Source: Phoronis australis
Taxonomy: Eukaryota > Phoronida > Phoronidae
Direction: 5' to 3'
Assembly (NCBI GenBank): GCA_002633005.1
Contig: NMRA01000309.1
Coordinates: 1 to 64,000 of the forward strand
DNA: 64,000 bases
Below are positions 61,061 to 64,000 of the stretch, piece by piece. The notes under the pieces are model-generated. The model was not told where the DNA came from. It saw only the letters and a list, made by a program, of their open reading frames with translations, and made no database searches. Position 1 is the stretch's first letter. Every line of letters starts with the position of its first letter. The translations under genes were made by a program, and so were the position numbers.

Positions 61061-63581
61061 CCCAAATTGATTGGACGACATCAAATCGTTAAAAGGTTAG
61101 TTTTTGTGCATGTAAAACGAACATATTGAATAGGATGCATAGTTTGAGACAAATGAGGGAATTTGTGGATGGAAAAAAACTTTACTTTGAAATACAGTAA
61201 AAAATGTGCATGCAAAGTGAAAATTGAAATTCAGATTGTGGAAAGGTCACCAGACAGATTCATTGCACAAATCTGTATTTAATATAAAACGAAACGAAGA
61301 CCACGAATACATGGATGGGAAGTATTTGTGTTGGTTATGGCATGAAAACTTTGATTTGTTGCTTAAAAGTATTTTTGATAAAAGCGTCGCGTGAATTGCA
61401 ATTATGTGTTCATCATTTGCATTATAGTTTGTAAAATAAACTTGTGAGTCTCTAAATTCATCAGTTGGTGGATATGCGAAGGTCATATTTTGCAAACACT
61501 TACTGATAAATGTTGACTTTTTCAGCATGCCAATCTTGAACTGAAATGCTGTACATTGTCAAAATCTGTTGGCTTTTCCGAACAACATCCAAACTTACAA
61601 CTGAACAATGGCTGCTTACTAAGTAAAACGTTATGGTTATATGGAATGCAAGGTATGATTGGATGTTAATTTAGTGGTTTATTAAAGCCAAAAATAACAC
61701 AAATGAGCTGCTCCATTACCAACACCAAATCATAAGAAATATAAAAAACAAGCAGTGTATAATTTCACAAGTTGATTGTTGCAACGTCTAGCAAAATTGA
61801 AACATTCAACACTCTCAATTGTGTGAAATGGGGTGATTCAAAATGAACTGTACTGAAAACAAATTTTATTCATTAAATATTCATTCAAACCCTCAAAGCT
61901 GCATACAGCTTTAGGGTCAGAAAGTGACAAGTTACAGCAAGATGCTCTGCAGAAGCAATCAGTAAAAAGGTAATTCCCAAGGCTAATTTGTGATGCGTAA
62001 CACATCAAAAAGTCTCTATGTCAATTGAGACGTTTGTGAAGACTGTACAGTACTCTATGCTGTACGTGGCTATAAAATCAACGCAACTGAACAGTGACGA
62101 TCAGGGTAGAGAAACAATTGTCATTGTCCTCATATATACTAGTGGCAAATTAATACTGAATCGCATTACATCGGGACACAATAACTGACCTCTTCCCAGT
62201 GTTTTAGAGCATGGACATTGAAATTCAGCAGACAATGCATGTGGGTTCAGATGTAATATTTGACCACTAGTTACAGTCAGTTTTTACAGAGTCCAGCCAT
62301 AATAAGAAACAGTCCAGCCAGGAAATTTACAACATTAACTACTAACTTATTTATCCACCATGCCACTGGCAACTGAACATGATGTAAAACTACAGTCTAG
62401 CTATGTTGTAGTAACTGACCATTATGAAACTTTTCCTTGTTCATACACACACTCTTAAATTGGAGGTACAGATTACAATGTGCTTAACAGAATTAAGTTA
62501 TTTTAGATGTATGGGGTTAAACAAGTAGTCCTAGAAAAGCCTTAACAAAATAAGAAAACGCAAATTCAGTCACAAAAATGTAGGCCCGTCAAATGATAGG
62601 TGAAGCTGCCTTTTAGTGCTATATTGCATCACCGCGAGATCCCAGGCAGAACAACACAAGGCCTATAACAGTTGTATTGAGTAGGGGTCTGAATAGGACA
62701 CCATTGTGTGTTGGTGTTATTCGCAGCTGTTTGATTTTCGCAGTGACATAGGCAAAAGCAAGCCAATACGCCTAATAGTTTGCTACATTTGACAATTTAT
62801 GGCACTAGTGGGCGCAGAATAATGCTCTTAACACACTGTGGGAACCAAATTTATTGGTGTTACTCTTTAAGATAGGTTTTAAATCAGTTTTCACCACAAA
62901 GGCAACTGACCAATTACTCAATGAAGAGGTACAAATATGATATTACTGAAATCAGTCCTCAAATCCATTAAAACATTACTTTCAAAATGCAATTGGCATT
63001 GCCTTAAAGGGTTAACACAGAACATTATTTCTAATTTAACAGGCTCCACCATTTTTTCCTCTTCTCAAGGTCCAAAGGGTATTTATAAAGGATACAATGC
63101 ACCATGATATCAACAAAGAAAACGGGTTGTTCAATCATTTTTGCCATGGAGATACAATTTACCCAATTACCCATAACTGCATGGGTGCTAACAAAGAAAC
63201 CCCAGGAAACTTTCAAAAGATATAGACTTTACCAAAACCCATTAGTGTGGTGAGGTAGAATGAAATTTGGCTTGCATTTTTTAAGATAATCAAGCCACAA
63301 TGCTCCCTGTAACGAAATGTTACAAGCCTCTAAGGGTCAGCAGAAAACTTAAAGCAGTTATAAACTTGTGTTTCGTCCAAGAAGCCAAGACAACTTACAG
63401 AGCCTCGTCTCAAGAAATAACGGGCTGTCTGTCAGTCCATTCGAAGCCCGGAGACCAATTTCATGATGGAAATCAGGTTTGCTAAGCTATGACACTAAAC
63501 TGGAGTCTGATAGCAAATGCACAAGTAAACATAACCAGAGTAGGAGGTAAAGCTAAATAATCGGGCACTTTTGTGACACAA
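61061..63581. other. Intergenic, nothing recognised
   Basis: AT-rich sequence without a recognisable coding exon, RNA gene or clear transposon end. Open frames are short on both strands. Confidence 0.4.
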
Positions 63582-63587
63582 TTTATT
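63582..63587 (-). promoter_or_regulatory. Candidate polyadenylation signal for the right-edge gene
   Basis: AATAAA on the minus strand (TTTATT on plus), about 285 bp beyond the stop codon at 63870-63872. Confidence 0.35.
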
Positions 63588-63869
63588 TTATGAAAGGTAA
63601 GTGAGCTATATTTGTTTTTTGAGCCAAAGTCTGAAGACCAAAGTAGGCTTAGCCAATCAGTAATAATCAACTAACATCTCATATAGTTAATTTGTTCACC
63701 AGAGGTCACTATAAAATGCAGTGGTTTTCATGATTTGTTGACCTCATCCAGTGGTGAGTTGACTTCAGGCAGTATTGTCAAATAAAGCATTGGAAGTAGA
63801 CAAGTCGGTGCACTCATTCATTGTGCATCTTGGAAACACACACTTTTTAAACAACTTGCGTATTTGACA

Positions 63870-64000
63870 CTAAGGAGACAACAGGTTTTTTTCCATTTTC
63901 TCAGCAACTTTCTTTTGTATCATAGCACCATAAAAGTCATGTAGTTCTTGGAAGTTTTTAGGTTTTCCTCCTTTTATCATTACACTTATTGGCTGTTGCT
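63870..64000 (-). CDS. Possible C-terminal coding exon of an unrecognised gene (partial)
   Basis: From the window edge the minus strand reads open for 42 codons: QQPISVMIKGGKPKNFQELH, then DFYGAMIQKKVAEKMEKNLL, then SP and TAG (63870-63872). The composition is protein-like and charged, with a Lys/Glu-rich helical tail. AATAAA follows at 63587-63582. The 5' part lies right of the window, and it is not known whether the exon starts inside it. I do not recognise the family. Confidence 0.4.
   Translation of the reverse strand, partial: QQPISVMIKGGKPKNFQELHDFYGAMIQKKVAEKMEKNLLSP

Overview
Eukaryotic genomic DNA, AT-rich, with long introns and many degenerate transposon-derived repeats. Three protein-coding genes can be reconstructed exon by exon with consistent splice phases. 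A fourth may enter at the right edge. The gene content, the conserved split-gene structures and the repeat mix (GIY-YIG/Penelope-like and CR1/Jockey-like remnants, many short inverted-repeat elements) suggest a marine invertebrate animal, perhaps a non-vertebrate deuterostome. The species cannot be fixed from the sequence.

Layout. (1) 751-4918, plus strand: the last three exons of a TXNDC17/TRP14-type thioredoxin-like gene; the exon with the catalytic WCxxC lies left of the window. (2) 21783-7650, minus strand: a complete 11-exon short-chain acyl-CoA dehydrogenase gene (ACADS, 416 aa). Its introns hold a LINE remnant-rich downstream region, two copies of a ~500-bp dispersed repeat, a Penelope-like fragment and a nested DNA-transposon insertion. 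(3) 21784-22157: a 374-bp gap between divergent start codons, probably a shared bidirectional promoter. (4) 22158-56219, plus strand: a complete 9-exon gene for a CASTOR-family protein (331 aa), the cytosolic arginine-sensor family that acts on GATOR2/mTORC1 in mammals. (5) 56220-63869: no recognisable gene; minisatellites and mobile-element pieces. (6) 63870-64000, minus strand: a possible C-terminal coding exon of an unrecognised gene.

Repeats fill most of the non-coding space. They include a dispersed family with internal tandem sub-units and a palindromic end, several elements with clear terminal inverted repeats (some with target-site duplications), two GIY-YIG domain fragments, two LINE 3' ends, and at least eight tandem-repeat arrays.

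The most interesting biological point is the CASTOR homologue. Residues for homodimerisation and GATOR2 contact are largely kept, but both positions aligned with the human arginine-binding residues S111 and D304 are changed (to Pro and Gly). The gene pairs head to head with a mitochondrial fatty-acid oxidation gene. All functional statements are by homology from memory of the family sequences; no database search was run.
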